DNA of 34,849 bases from contig CAZPQN010000025.1 of the NCBI GenBank assembly GCA_964588795.1, positions 1 through 34,849 of the forward strand, in the 5' to 3' direction. A model generated the notes under the pieces. That model was given only the letters and a program-made list of their open reading frames with translations, was not told the origin of the DNA and searched no databases. The stretch is from CAZPQN01 sp964588795. Its GTDB lineage: Bacteria > Fidelibacterota > UBA2242. The first letter of the stretch is position 1, and each line of letters starts with the position of its first letter. The position numbers were made by a program, and so were the translations under genes. Below are positions 8,301 through 14,963 of the stretch, piece after piece.

Positions 8301-8971
8301 CCCTCAGCCGGAACAGGGACACTGGCAGTATGCGCCAGAATGAACAGGCGAAAGCCCTGCAACCCGAAATACGCCCCCGGCCCGTCCAATATGTTGGTGT
8401 TCATCACGAACGCGACTACGCCATCACCGAATGGTGTCTGGTCGGGCTCTTCACCATCCAGTACGATCAGTTCATCGTTCTCGAAATCATTGACGCGTAC
8501 ATCGCCCGGTCCCAGAATCCCATCGCCATTATCTACGAAAAATTCCAACCAGACTGTGTCGGGTGCCATGATAAAAATAAACACGGGTTGCCCGGCAAAA
8601 TATTGCACCGTGTCCGAAGCGCCGTAAATCAGACTCAGGGTATCCATGGGCATCGGAATTCCCTGCGTTTTGGCTAACACCAGGTTTTGCGACGCTCGCA
8701 AATTACCCTTCAAATCCAGTCTGATTACCTCCGGGCGGGAGGTAGTCAGCTTCTCTTTTTCAACCATTTGGTTCACCTTGTGGCGGGCGCGGAAGCTTTC
8801 AATCCGGCCAGGATCGGCGGTCGTCTTAACAGCGGACGGAGTGGATTTTTGCAGAGCCAGCTCCTTGATTGCCCGCATTTTGGCGACATGTTTAGCCGCT
8901 TCCGTATTGACGCCAAAGGTGAAACTGAAAAGTAGTAACAAACTCAAAAGGACTGTTACACTTTTGCGCAT
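5378..8971 (-). CDS. Large secreted multidomain protein with C-terminal sorting domain
   Basis: A 1197-residue exported protein. A signal peptide spans residues 1-25 (LLSLLLLFSFTFG core). About 210 residues of unrecognised sequence follow. Then come seven carboxypeptidase-regulatory-like (CarboxypepD_reg/CnaB-type) beta-sandwich repeats, whose first strands begin near residues 237 (ISGSV), 343 (IFGIV), 429 (ISGQV), 538 (LSGRI), 637 (IEGHV), 721 (ISGTI) and 807 (LNGSV). Two fibronectin-III-like modules lie at about 885-997 and 1006-1097. The last ~90 residues (NFPNPFNPRTSIEF ... GGVYIYTLNAGD) are the FlgD-like/type-A sorting domain used by type IX secretion in FCB bacteria. There is no enzymatic domain, so a structural or adhesive surface role is inferred. 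The start at 8971 has AAAGGAGG seven bases upstream, against a weaker ATG at 9016. Confidence 0.88.
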   Translation of the reverse strand: MRKSVTVLLSLLLLFSFTFGVNTEAAKHVAKMRAIKELALQKSTPSAVKTTADPGRIESFRARHKVNQMVEKEKLTTSRPEVIRLDLKGNLRASQNLVLAKTQGIPMPMDTLSLIYGASDTVQYFAGQPVFIFIMAPDTVWLEFFVDNGDGILGPGDVRVNDFENDELIVLDGEEPDQTPFGDGVVAFVMNTNILDGPGAYFGLQGFRLFILAHTASVPVPAEGVIDILPPDENTSISGSVRVRDTMVPLPQVAVWAMQMPDSTMPPKDNGDDGPWIGFVAMTDVNGNYRIEIPDMFRGKYVVGSADIWGLYPGMFPTEMKEMDVFGDLFRVDIFYQQANEHIFGIVTDNLGQPVPGIVLFAKNGPNSLEAVTDSGGHYDFAVMPGWWWLGLEGDQVFGQYMKPDERNVEVVSGGYEENFTLYIADGHISGQVLDASGTRLSGVEVMAFIDPYSGIKKQGNDGGYYTWTLTDFAGNYNLAVSKALQGQLVIQPWDTMVTAYNVWAWVENGVVVPNNYWGIFADTTGLDFVVLNTNARLSGRIFEIGTNKPLLDANVRIWTNLPSLPYPIEQWYWTGGDGYYEFDLIGGPGPAGYPYNVEVFYPYEWQPSLKDSLNIASGDNLVRDYYINRPTYKGRIEGHVYRFDWTGIEGARVEFYGPNYYERYTGPGGYYVVENVDLGWYSGTAYAPGFPPSTINDIQVGNYTTWVDFWMGGDTTKIHISGTIKEQATGNPIPGAVAFCESYEGFGSNGWMTDSSGYYEFFIRPGTYDLGAGAPGFWAVFNHGVYFNQDTVIDFALNRATIADTLNGSVVDDMSNPLRKVFIFMISDNYLTYTATDFNGVYKLPLPAGNFHAVFTKENFRDEFRDFTWPGGYIDNPLVMYPVNYTFGPQLIDVMDVPMDQGKQVRLTWKRAESLYGQIKEYQIWRAIEPLPGPDPAPSMKLSWDYITTVPVHADWDIYNYVAPTLYDKVKDNIHWTGFMVTAIGWDGWSYWDSNIRGGWSEDNLPPGIPKNLAGTITPGGIVLKWDEVTDEPVKYYTVYRKVGAADFAQLGYSDKPEYLDAAVSAGKVYLYKVTATDYGLNESAVSEPVNLNLTAIIGGRELPTEFALAQNFPNPFNPRTSIEFALPRSSDVKLTIYNLVGQVVQEFTARELPIGYHTFVWDGRDRSGSAVSGGVYIYTLNAGDFKQTKKMILMK

Positions 8972-9106
8972 TTGAACCTCCTTTGTTTGATTATTTTCAA
9001 TTTTAATTTTCCTCATTTACGTATTTTCATAATGTGCACAAGGATTTTACAGCTTCCCGAATGCAGATTACGTGACGATAAACACACGCCAAGCAATATC
9101 CCGCTT

Positions 9107-9391
9107 TCAATTGGTGCGATCCTTCCAATTCCACCACTTCATAAGTTCCGGATCGTGTTGCGCGTGCGAAGCATAATATACGGCACAGCGCAGAACGTAT
9201 AAGAGGCAGCGATCCTGGCGGTGACCTTTCCTGGCCTCCAAACGCCGGTATAATGCTTCCGGTACCTGGTATTGTAAATCTGCGACTCCGTAAATTCCGA
9301 GAAGCCACAGATCTTCGGCAATGGAACGTCCGACTCCGGGAATTTCCTGCAGCTTTTTTATTATTTCCGTTTTCGTCGGATTGTTACGCAT
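9107..9391 (-). CDS. Helix-hairpin-helix protein, Cdd1 (pathogenicity locus) family
   Basis: A 94-residue protein starting with a helix-hairpin-helix motif (LQEIPGVGRSIAEDLWLLGI, residues 14-33) and a second helical hairpin (VADLQYQVPEALYRRL). The C-terminal RCLLYVLRCAVYYAS and ELMKWWNWKD segments are characteristic of the small Cdd1/'pathogenicity locus' family. HhH motifs of this kind bind DNA non-specifically, but the biological role of the family is not known to me. Full length for the family. It lies 23 bases after the ZIP transporter gene on the same strand and is probably the last gene of the pgi operon. The 135 bases beyond it hold the leader of the large secreted-protein gene. Confidence 0.82.
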   Translation of the reverse strand: MRNNPTKTEIIKKLQEIPGVGRSIAEDLWLLGIYGVADLQYQVPEALYRRLEARKGHRQDRCLLYVLRCAVYYASHAQHDPELMKWWNWKDRTN

Positions 9392-9414
9392 TTCCGCTCA
9401 ATAGTTTCCTCATA

Positions 9415-10227
9415 TTATCCAAGTGCCACGTCCAATGCCATCATCAGCGCAAAACCCAGCATCGCGCCCAAGGTCGCCACATCGGTGCTGGTTTCACGCT
9501 GTGATTCGGGAATCAATTCTTCGACCACCACATAAATCATCGCCCCCGCTGCAAAGGCCAGAGCATAGGGTAACAGGTTGCGCATGGCAAGCACAGCTAC
9601 CGCGCCGATTGCGCCCGCGACGATTTCCACCACGCCGGAAAGCTGTCCATAGAAAAAACTGCGCCAGCGCGACAGTCCCTCGCGCCTGAGCGGCACTGCA
9701 ACAGCAACTCCCTCCGGAAAATTCTGAATACCTATGCCTAATGCAAGGGCCATTGCACCCGCCAGAGAAGCCGATGGCAAGCCCGCCTGCAGGGCACCGA
9801 ATGCCACACCGATTGCCAGGCCCTCCGGAATATTATGAAGGGTCACGGCCAATACTAAGAGGATCGAACGTCGCCAGCCGGTTTTGAGTCCTTCGGCCTG
9901 GTCCAGCGGCATATCAAGATGCAGATGGGGCAAAATTTTATCAACGGTTTTCAGCACAATGCCCCCGACTAAAAAACCCGTCACAGCCGGAATCCAGCCC
10001 GGAATTCCCAAACCTACCGCCATCTCGATGGCAGGGGCCAACAGCGACCAAAAACTGGCGGCGATCATCACCCCCGCGGCAAAGCCCAACATGGCGTCGA
10101 GCAGTTTGCGACTGACTGTCTTAAAAAGTAAAACCACAGCGGCGCCGCAGGCTGTCACCATCCATGTGAAACAGGTCGCGTAAAATGCCTGCCCCACGTG
10201 ACTTTGTTCTGCAAACCATTCGAGCAT
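9415..10227 (-). CDS. ZIP family metal transporter (ZupT-like)
   Basis: A 270-residue membrane protein with about eight hydrophobic helices. The two ZIP signature motifs are intact: HNIPEG at 131-136 in helix 4 and NFPEG at 169-173 in helix 5, which together form the binuclear metal site in the transport path. A short His-containing loop (LPHLHLD, 99-105) lies between helices 3 and 4, as in ZupT/GufA-type members. It should import Zn(II) or other divalent cations such as Fe or Mn; the exact metal cannot be read from the sequence. The ATG starts three bases after the pgi stop (TAA ACG ATG), so translation is probably coupled to pgi. Confidence 0.92.
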   Translation of the reverse strand: MLEWFAEQSHVGQAFYATCFTWMVTACGAAVVLLFKTVSRKLLDAMLGFAAGVMIAASFWSLLAPAIEMAVGLGIPGWIPAVTGFLVGGIVLKTVDKILPHLHLDMPLDQAEGLKTGWRRSILLVLAVTLHNIPEGLAIGVAFGALQAGLPSASLAGAMALALGIGIQNFPEGVAVAVPLRREGLSRWRSFFYGQLSGVVEIVAGAIGAVAVLAMRNLLPYALAFAAGAMIYVVVEELIPESQRETSTDVATLGAMLGFALMMALDVALG

Positions 10228-10230
10228 CGT

Positions 10231-11904
10231 TTAATCCTGGCTTTGTCCCGGTCGAACGCGGACTTGCCTGTAAAAATTGATCAAACCATTCGTCGAAGAA
10301 TCGTGGTTAGTAATATTTTGGTCGCTGTCAAGTTCCGATAGGATCTGCGATGCAAGTTGTTTACCGAGCTCGACGCCCCATTGATCGAAGCTGTAAATAT
10401 TCCAGATTACACCTTGAACGAATATTTTATGCTCGTACATTGCCAGCAGACTGCCTAATGTCCGGGGTGTCAACTGCCGATAAATAATCGAAGTCGTCGG
10501 GCGGTTACCCTGAAAAACCTTGAAAGGTAAAAGCTGTTTTATTCCCTCTGCGGTGTAGCCCTGCGATCGCAATTCCTGGCGCACTTCCGCCACGGTTTTA
10601 CCATTCATCAATGCTTCCGGCTGGGCAAAAAAATTGGCTAACAACTGCTGATGGTGCTCGTGAAGCGGGTGGAATGGATTAGCGGGCGCTAAAAAGTCGC
10701 AGGGTATGCATTTCATTCCCTGATGTAAAAGTTGAAAAAAAGCATGCTGTCCGTTAGTGCCGGGCGCGCCCCAGACGATCGGGCCGGTCTGATACTCGAC
10801 TTTCCGTCCGTCGCGTCCGGTGCTTTTCCCGTTGCTTTCCATATCTAATTGCTGAAGGTAAGCCGGCAGATACTGCAGAGATTGGTCATAGGGCAGAACC
10901 GCGTAACTTTCCGCTCCATGAAAATTATTGTACCAGATGCCCAGCAGGGCTAAGATAACCGGCAGATTAATGGTCGGCGGAGTGCGACGGAAATGCTCAT
11001 CCATTGCCTCCGCGCCAGACAGCAATTCGGCGAAGTTTTTATAGCCGACCGCACAGGCTATGATCAATCCGATCGCCGACCACAATGAATAGCGCCCTCC
11101 GACCCAGTCCCAGAAGGCAAACATGTTTTCGGGAGCGATGCCGAATTCGACAACCTTACGGCGATTTGTGGAAACTGCCACAAAATGCTTTTTGATATGC
11201 TCCGGATCATGCGCCCGCTCCAAAAACCAGCGGCGGGCGGTCAATGCGTTAGTCATGGTTTCCTGCGTCGTGAAGGTCTTGGACGCAATGATGAAAAGTG
11301 TTGTTTCCGGTTGCAGGCATTTCAGGGTCTGATTGATCTGCGTACCATCCACATTGGCAACAAAATAGGTTCTGATCTGCGGAACATGATAAGGTTGGAG
11401 AGCCTCAGTCACCATGCGCGGCCCCAAATCAGAACCTCCGATACCGATATTGACGACAGCCGTAATCCGCTCTCCGCTGAAACCTTTCCAGTCACCACTA
11501 ATCACCCGGTCAGTGAATAACCGCATCCGGGTTAATACAGCCTCTACCTCTGCCACGATGTCCTTACCGGCTATGCTCAGCGGTCGTCTGGAGCGATTAC
11601 GTAAGGCCGTGTGCAAGACTGGTCGGCCTTCTGTCTCATTGATCGATTCGCCCGCGAACATAGCGGATATCGCCGGGGCAAGCTGACATTCCTCAGCCAA
11701 TTCCAACAATAACTGCAGAGTTTCGGTCGTTATCAGGTTTTTCGAATAGTCAACGAGTAGATCCTCAAACCGCAGAGAAAATCTTGCGAAGCGTCCGGGG
11801 TCGGCCTCGAATAATCCACGCAAGGAATACCGGCGTGCCTGTCGGTAGTGCTGACGAAGCTTGGGCCATGCCCTGGTCCGGGTAGGATTAATTTTCGCCA
11901 ACAT
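10231..11904 (-). CDS. pgi: Glucose-6-phosphate isomerase
   Basis: A 557-residue enzyme interconverting glucose 6-phosphate and fructose 6-phosphate in glycolysis/gluconeogenesis. Both family signatures are present: DWVGGRYSLWSAIG in the middle and GVIWNIYSFDQWGVELGK near the C-terminus, as well as the phosphate-binding NIGIGGSDLGPRM segment. Length matches the long eukaryote/proteobacterial-type Pgi (about 550), not the short archaeal or bifunctional types. A TTG at 11922 extends the frame, but the ATG at 11904 with GAGG nine bases upstream fits family N-termini better. It is the first gene of a minus-strand set with the ZIP transporter and HhH protein; no other glycolytic gene is near. Confidence 0.97.
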   Translation of the reverse strand: MLAKINPTRTRAWPKLRQHYRQARRYSLRGLFEADPGRFARFSLRFEDLLVDYSKNLITTETLQLLLELAEECQLAPAISAMFAGESINETEGRPVLHTALRNRSRRPLSIAGKDIVAEVEAVLTRMRLFTDRVISGDWKGFSGERITAVVNIGIGGSDLGPRMVTEALQPYHVPQIRTYFVANVDGTQINQTLKCLQPETTLFIIASKTFTTQETMTNALTARRWFLERAHDPEHIKKHFVAVSTNRRKVVEFGIAPENMFAFWDWVGGRYSLWSAIGLIIACAVGYKNFAELLSGAEAMDEHFRRTPPTINLPVILALLGIWYNNFHGAESYAVLPYDQSLQYLPAYLQQLDMESNGKSTGRDGRKVEYQTGPIVWGAPGTNGQHAFFQLLHQGMKCIPCDFLAPANPFHPLHEHHQQLLANFFAQPEALMNGKTVAEVRQELRSQGYTAEGIKQLLPFKVFQGNRPTTSIIYRQLTPRTLGSLLAMYEHKIFVQGVIWNIYSFDQWGVELGKQLASQILSELDSDQNITNHDSSTNGLINFYRQVRVRPGQSQD

Positions 11905-11931
11905 ACGCTGTGCCTCGCCCAATCATGTTCT

Positions 11932-11960
11932 ACTTTACTGATTTTTTCGACAGAATCCAA
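11932..11960 (-). promoter_or_regulatory. Candidate promoter for pgi
   Basis: Read on the minus strand: TTGGAT (11960-11955), a 17-base spacer and TAAAGT (11937-11932), giving a short leader of about 20 bases before the pgi ATG. Both boxes are only partial matches. Confidence 0.3.
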
Positions 11961-12067
11961 TACCTTCTATCGTCTAGTAATCATAAAAAAACAATGCGCG
12001 CCGCAATCGGATCCGCAACCGGTGGTCAAAGGAAATCGAACGGACATTGTCTTTTGGTAACTTCGAG

Positions 12068-12083
12068 CGGATTAATCAATCCG
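12068..12083. repeat. Short inverted repeat in the pgi-alkD divergent region
   Basis: CGGATT (12068-12073) and AATCCG (12078-12083) form a perfect inverted repeat around AATC. A related palindrome, CGGATCCG, lies 60 bases upstream at 12008-12015. They fall in the 219-base region between divergent pgi and alkD and could be operator half-sites. No regulator gene is adjacent and chance is not excluded. Confidence 0.25.
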
Positions 12084-12123
12084 AAACTGTTGTATTTCAG
12101 ACTGGAGTTGCTAATTTATCAAT

Positions 12124-12807
12124 GTGAATTTCGAAGAAATTATCGAGACTCTCCAGCGCCACTCCCATCCGGAAGCGCTTGACGGAATGGCACGCTTTGG
12201 CATTCCAAAAGATAAAAACTTCGGCGTCCGGGTGCCAGTCTTACGCGAAATCGCCCGGCACGTCAAACGTCAGCATGCACTGGCTCTGCGTCTATGGCAA
12301 TACGGTTATCGTGAGACCCGCATCCTCGCCAGCATGCTCGCCGAGCCCACTCGGACTACTCCGGAACTAATGGAGCAATGGGTAGAGTGCTTCCACGACT
12401 GGGAAATCTGCGACCAATGTTGTATGAACCTGTTCGATAAATTACCTGATGTGTATGACCTGGCGTTGCGTTACAGCAAACGTGCGGAGGAATTTGCCCG
12501 GCGCACCGGTTACGTGCTGATGGCGCGCATGGCCGTCAGCGATAAAAAGTCCCCTGATGAACGATTCCTGGTCTTTTTTCCGGCCATCCAAAACGGCGCC
12601 AGCGATCCGCGCAATTTCGTCAAGAAAGCCGTCAACTGGGCTTTGCGCCAAATCGGAAAACGCAATGTAACGCTGAACTGCAAAGCTATTGATTTAGCCC
12701 AGGAGCTACTCCAATCTGACGAAAAAAGCGCCCGGTGGGTCGCTTCCGATGCCCTGCGTGAACTGCAAAGCCCGGCCGTTCAGACGCGCCTGAAAAAATC
12801 ACGATGA
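12124..12807 (+). CDS. alkD: DNA alkylation repair protein, AlkD-type glycosylase
   Basis: A 227-residue all-helical HEAT-like-repeat protein of the AlkD family, which removes alkylated bases such as 3-methyladenine and 7-methylguanine without flipping the base. The catalytic-site residues can be placed: Trp93 and Asp97 in DWEICDQCC have the four-residue spacing of the essential Trp/Asp pair. Trp172 in KKAVNWALRQIGKRN fits the third aromatic residue. The start is GTG at 12124; ATG two bases earlier is out of frame, and no clear ribosome site precedes it. It overlaps the following HD gene by four bases (ATGA), so a repair enzyme is translationally linked to the HD/Ppx-like pair. Confidence 0.9.
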   Translation: MNFEEIIETLQRHSHPEALDGMARFGIPKDKNFGVRVPVLREIARHVKRQHALALRLWQYGYRETRILASMLAEPTRTTPELMEQWVECFHDWEICDQCCMNLFDKLPDVYDLALRYSKRAEEFARRTGYVLMARMAVSDKKSPDERFLVFFPAIQNGASDPRNFVKKAVNWALRQIGKRNVTLNCKAIDLAQELLQSDEKSARWVASDALRELQSPAVQTRLKKSR

Positions 12808-13424
12808 TTAACGATAAACGGATCAGCGCTATTCAGGGCCTGCAAATCAGGTACGACCCGGAACCGGCCCATTCGGATCAGGTCGCCCGCCTTGCTTTGC
12901 AGTTATTCGACGAGTTACAGGAACTGCATCAGCTGCCCCTGACCGAGCGGTTATTCCTCTACGCCGGGGGGCTCCTGCATGACATCGGCTACGCCCAGCA
13001 GAACGGAGCCGGACATCATAAAAACTCCTTGCGGATCATCCTTGACTGCGGATTGCCCGGCTTCGATGCTACTGAAGTCGCCATTATCGCCAACATCGCG
13101 CGTTACCATCGCAAAGCCCTGCCATCATTATCGCATCCCGAATTCGCCGCCTTATCACCTGCCGCACGCTCAATTGTGACCCATCTTTCCGCTCTGTTGC
13201 GCATCGCCGATGGTTTAGACCGCAGTCATCGCCGCCTGGTTCACCAGATTGAAGGGCAGATCACCGCCGTTCAGGTGACCTTGGAGATTAGACATTTCGG
13301 CGACTTACGCGAGGAAATCGTTGCTGCTGAAAGAAAAGCGGACCTTTTTCGCCAGGTGTACCAGCGCGAAATTAAATTCCAACCGGTCTGTCTGACGGAA
13401 AAAATCACCCCGGGAACCAGATGA
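12804..13424 (+). CDS. HD-domain phosphohydrolase related to the Ppx/GppA C-terminal domain
   Basis: A 206-residue HD-superfamily protein. The metal ligands are in place: His23, His59-Asp60 (GGLLHDIGY), a His pair at 71-72 and His102 (ARYHRK), and Asp136 in LRIADGLDRSH. The layout HDIGY ... HHKNSLRII ... IANIARYHRK ... LRIADGLDRSH is that of the HD domain which forms the C-terminal half of long exopolyphosphatases/guanosine pentaphosphatases, but here it stands alone. It probably hydrolyses a phosphoester or phosphoanhydride; the substrate is unknown. It overlaps alkD upstream and the Ppx-like gene downstream, each by ATGA. Confidence 0.85.
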   Translation: MINDKRISAIQGLQIRYDPEPAHSDQVARLALQLFDELQELHQLPLTERLFLYAGGLLHDIGYAQQNGAGHHKNSLRIILDCGLPGFDATEVAIIANIARYHRKALPSLSHPEFAALSPAARSIVTHLSALLRIADGLDRSHRRLVHQIEGQITAVQVTLEIRHFGDLREEIVAAERKADLFRQVYQREIKFQPVCLTEKITPGTR

Positions 13425-14266
13425 CCAGGGCTGATATGCACCTCACACCCGCCCACTTTTACCTGCGGATTACTTCCCCGGAAAAAGTCCTGATAATGCG
13501 CCGTGACCCGGTTTTTCTTTTTGTTACTGAAAGTCCGGAGTCCCCTGAAAATCTCCAGATCATCCGACGGGCGGAATCCGTCTTGAGCGACTATTTGGAT
13601 CTGAGTACAAAATATCAGTGCCCGACGGTGCGGGTCACAATTTCACCTGCCTTAACCAGCTCTGCCATTTTGCCGACCATCAGATTAAGCATAAAAAACA
13701 TCCCCGGAGCCCAAATGGAAGTTTTGACCCCACCGGCAGAAATCGAACGATGCCTGCGTAACCGGTCTTCCCTGTTTCCAGAATCACTGGTTATTTTTCT
13801 CGCAGAGCAGAGTCTACAATTCGCCTTTGTGCAGAACGGGAAGCTGATGTGGCTAATGAGCCTTAATTGTGGGCCCGCGCTTCTGAATCAGCGCTTCCTT
13901 CGGCACGATCCGCCTGAAACCGCGGAACTCATCGCGCTCCGGCAATATGTTACCAGTGAGCTGGACCGCCTGACCTGGAATCATTTACCACCGACAATCG
14001 AATTTGTCAGTGATGTGACATGTGCTTTAGCGCGTGTCTGTTCCTGGTTAGTATCTCCTGACAACTCGTTTACTTTGAGACAAATTGAGCTGAAGACTGC
14101 CCTGCCGACATTGCTTATTCAATACCAAAAGAGTTTCATCGCACAGTTGGCGGATGAATCCGACTACGCCCGAATGCTGATTCCCACGGCAATTCTTTGT
14201 GAGCACCTTTTGGATTACCTGGGACTGGAACGAATCGCGGTACGCCCCTGCGCTCCGTTAGGTTGA
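13421..14266 (+). CDS. Catalytically degenerate Ppx/GppA-like protein
   Basis: A 281-residue protein that I recognise only by its frame. VRVTISPAL (70-78) stands where Ppx/GppA has VATSALR, and GAQMEVLTPPAEIERCL stands for GIxVxVISGxEEAxLI. SLNCGPALLNQRFLRHDPPETAELIALR follows the S-LGxxRLxExFLxxDPP pattern. The C-terminal MLIPTAILCEHLLDYLGLERIAV matches the I-PGAxILxxLLxxLGLxxI end. The nucleotide/phosphate motifs are gone: no DIGSNS-type motif at the N-terminus, and IFLAEQSLQF (125-134) where DIGGGSTEL is expected. It is probably inactive and structural or regulatory, likely with the overlapping HD gene. ATG at 13436 is an alternative start. It ends 10 bases from a convergent gene with no terminator between. 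Confidence 0.62.
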   Translation: MTRADMHLTPAHFYLRITSPEKVLIMRRDPVFLFVTESPESPENLQIIRRAESVLSDYLDLSTKYQCPTVRVTISPALTSSAILPTIRLSIKNIPGAQMEVLTPPAEIERCLRNRSSLFPESLVIFLAEQSLQFAFVQNGKLMWLMSLNCGPALLNQRFLRHDPPETAELIALRQYVTSELDRLTWNHLPPTIEFVSDVTCALARVCSWLVSPDNSFTLRQIELKTALPTLLIQYQKSFIAQLADESDYARMLIPTAILCEHLLDYLGLERIAVRPCAPLG

Positions 14267-14276
14267 ACCAAGCGGT

Positions 14277-14954
14277 TTACAGAATCGGCTCAATGCGGCT
14301 GATGATGTCCTGCGTGACGGCGGGAATGGATTTATTCCCGTTGATGACCGCGAATTCGTACATGTTGGCCAGTTTCATGAAAGTGTTGCGCAGGCGGTTC
14401 TGATAAATCAGAAAGCTGATCACCCAGTCGCGTGACAAGCCGAGATCCATTCCGGACTCCCAATAGTCCATCGCATTGGATTTTTGCCAGCGGCGTCCGA
14501 TCAGGCGATGCGGCGAAACGTTCAGATAAAAGACCAGGTCGGGAATCAAGGTTACTCCGTAGATTTTACGGATCCAGTCGATTTCAGCGCCGCGTACTAA
14601 GTCGCGTGCCATAAGCGTGTAAAAATAACGGTCAGCGAGCACGATAAAACCCGCCCGCAAAGCCGGAATGATCACGTTTTCATACTGGTCCATAAAATCG
14701 GTGGCATAAAACAGGGCCATGGTTGTCGGGCCTAAGACGTTGCCCCGGCGGGCATCTTCCAGCTCGGGACCGACCAGCTGCGAACGGGCTAATTCTGAAA
14801 CGACGACGGCATAGCCCCGGCTTTCAAGCCAGGTTTTCACCCGTCCAATCTGGGTCGTTCGACCGGAGCCATCCGCGCCCTCCAAAACGACCAACTTGCC
14901 GGTCAGTTTGGTGGGATCGCAGAGCGGGAGTTGTTCAATATAGAAATTCTTCAT
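14277..14954 (-). CDS. Thymidylate-kinase-like P-loop protein with Arg in the P-loop
   Basis: A 225-residue P-loop kinase of the thymidylate kinase superfamily. The Walker A loop GADGSGRT (26-33) has Arg32 where the catalytic Lys is expected. The codon is CGA, two base changes from a Lys codon, so a single sequencing error does not explain it. DRY is at 108-110, but DRYFYTLMARD replaces the usual DRxxxSxxAYQ. The N-terminal REPGG motif that binds dTMP is also missing (SELARS instead). YWESGMDLGLSRD occupies the lid region. A 22-residue N-terminal extension precedes the fold. It lies nine bases after its paralogue and is the last gene of the operon. Real dTMP kinase activity is doubtful; I recall similar Arg-loop paralogues in other bacteria, so the change is probably ancient. 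Confidence 0.78.
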   Translation of the reverse strand: MKNFYIEQLPLCDPTKLTGKLVVLEGADGSGRTTQIGRVKTWLESRGYAVVVSELARSQLVGPELEDARRGNVLGPTTMALFYATDFMDQYENVIIPALRAGFIVLADRYFYTLMARDLVRGAEIDWIRKIYGVTLIPDLVFYLNVSPHRLIGRRWQKSNAMDYWESGMDLGLSRDWVISFLIYQNRLRNTFMKLANMYEFAVINGNKSIPAVTQDIISRIEPIL

Positions 14955-14963
14955 GCCGCCACC

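Noticed and set aside
5405..8975. Numerous plus-strand open frames opposite the large secreted-protein gene
   Set aside because: They lack family-like sequence and ribosome sites, and they mirror a continuous 3.6-kb coding frame on the other strand with clear domains.
8972..9016. Upstream ATG at 9016 as start of the large secreted protein
   Set aside because: It would put 15 charged/polar residues before the signal peptide and include the strong AAAGGAGG site inside the coding region.
14853..14880. P-loop Arg as a sequencing error
   Set aside because: The codon is CGA; reaching a Lys codon needs two substitutions, and similar GRTT/GRST loops are something I recall from related proteins.
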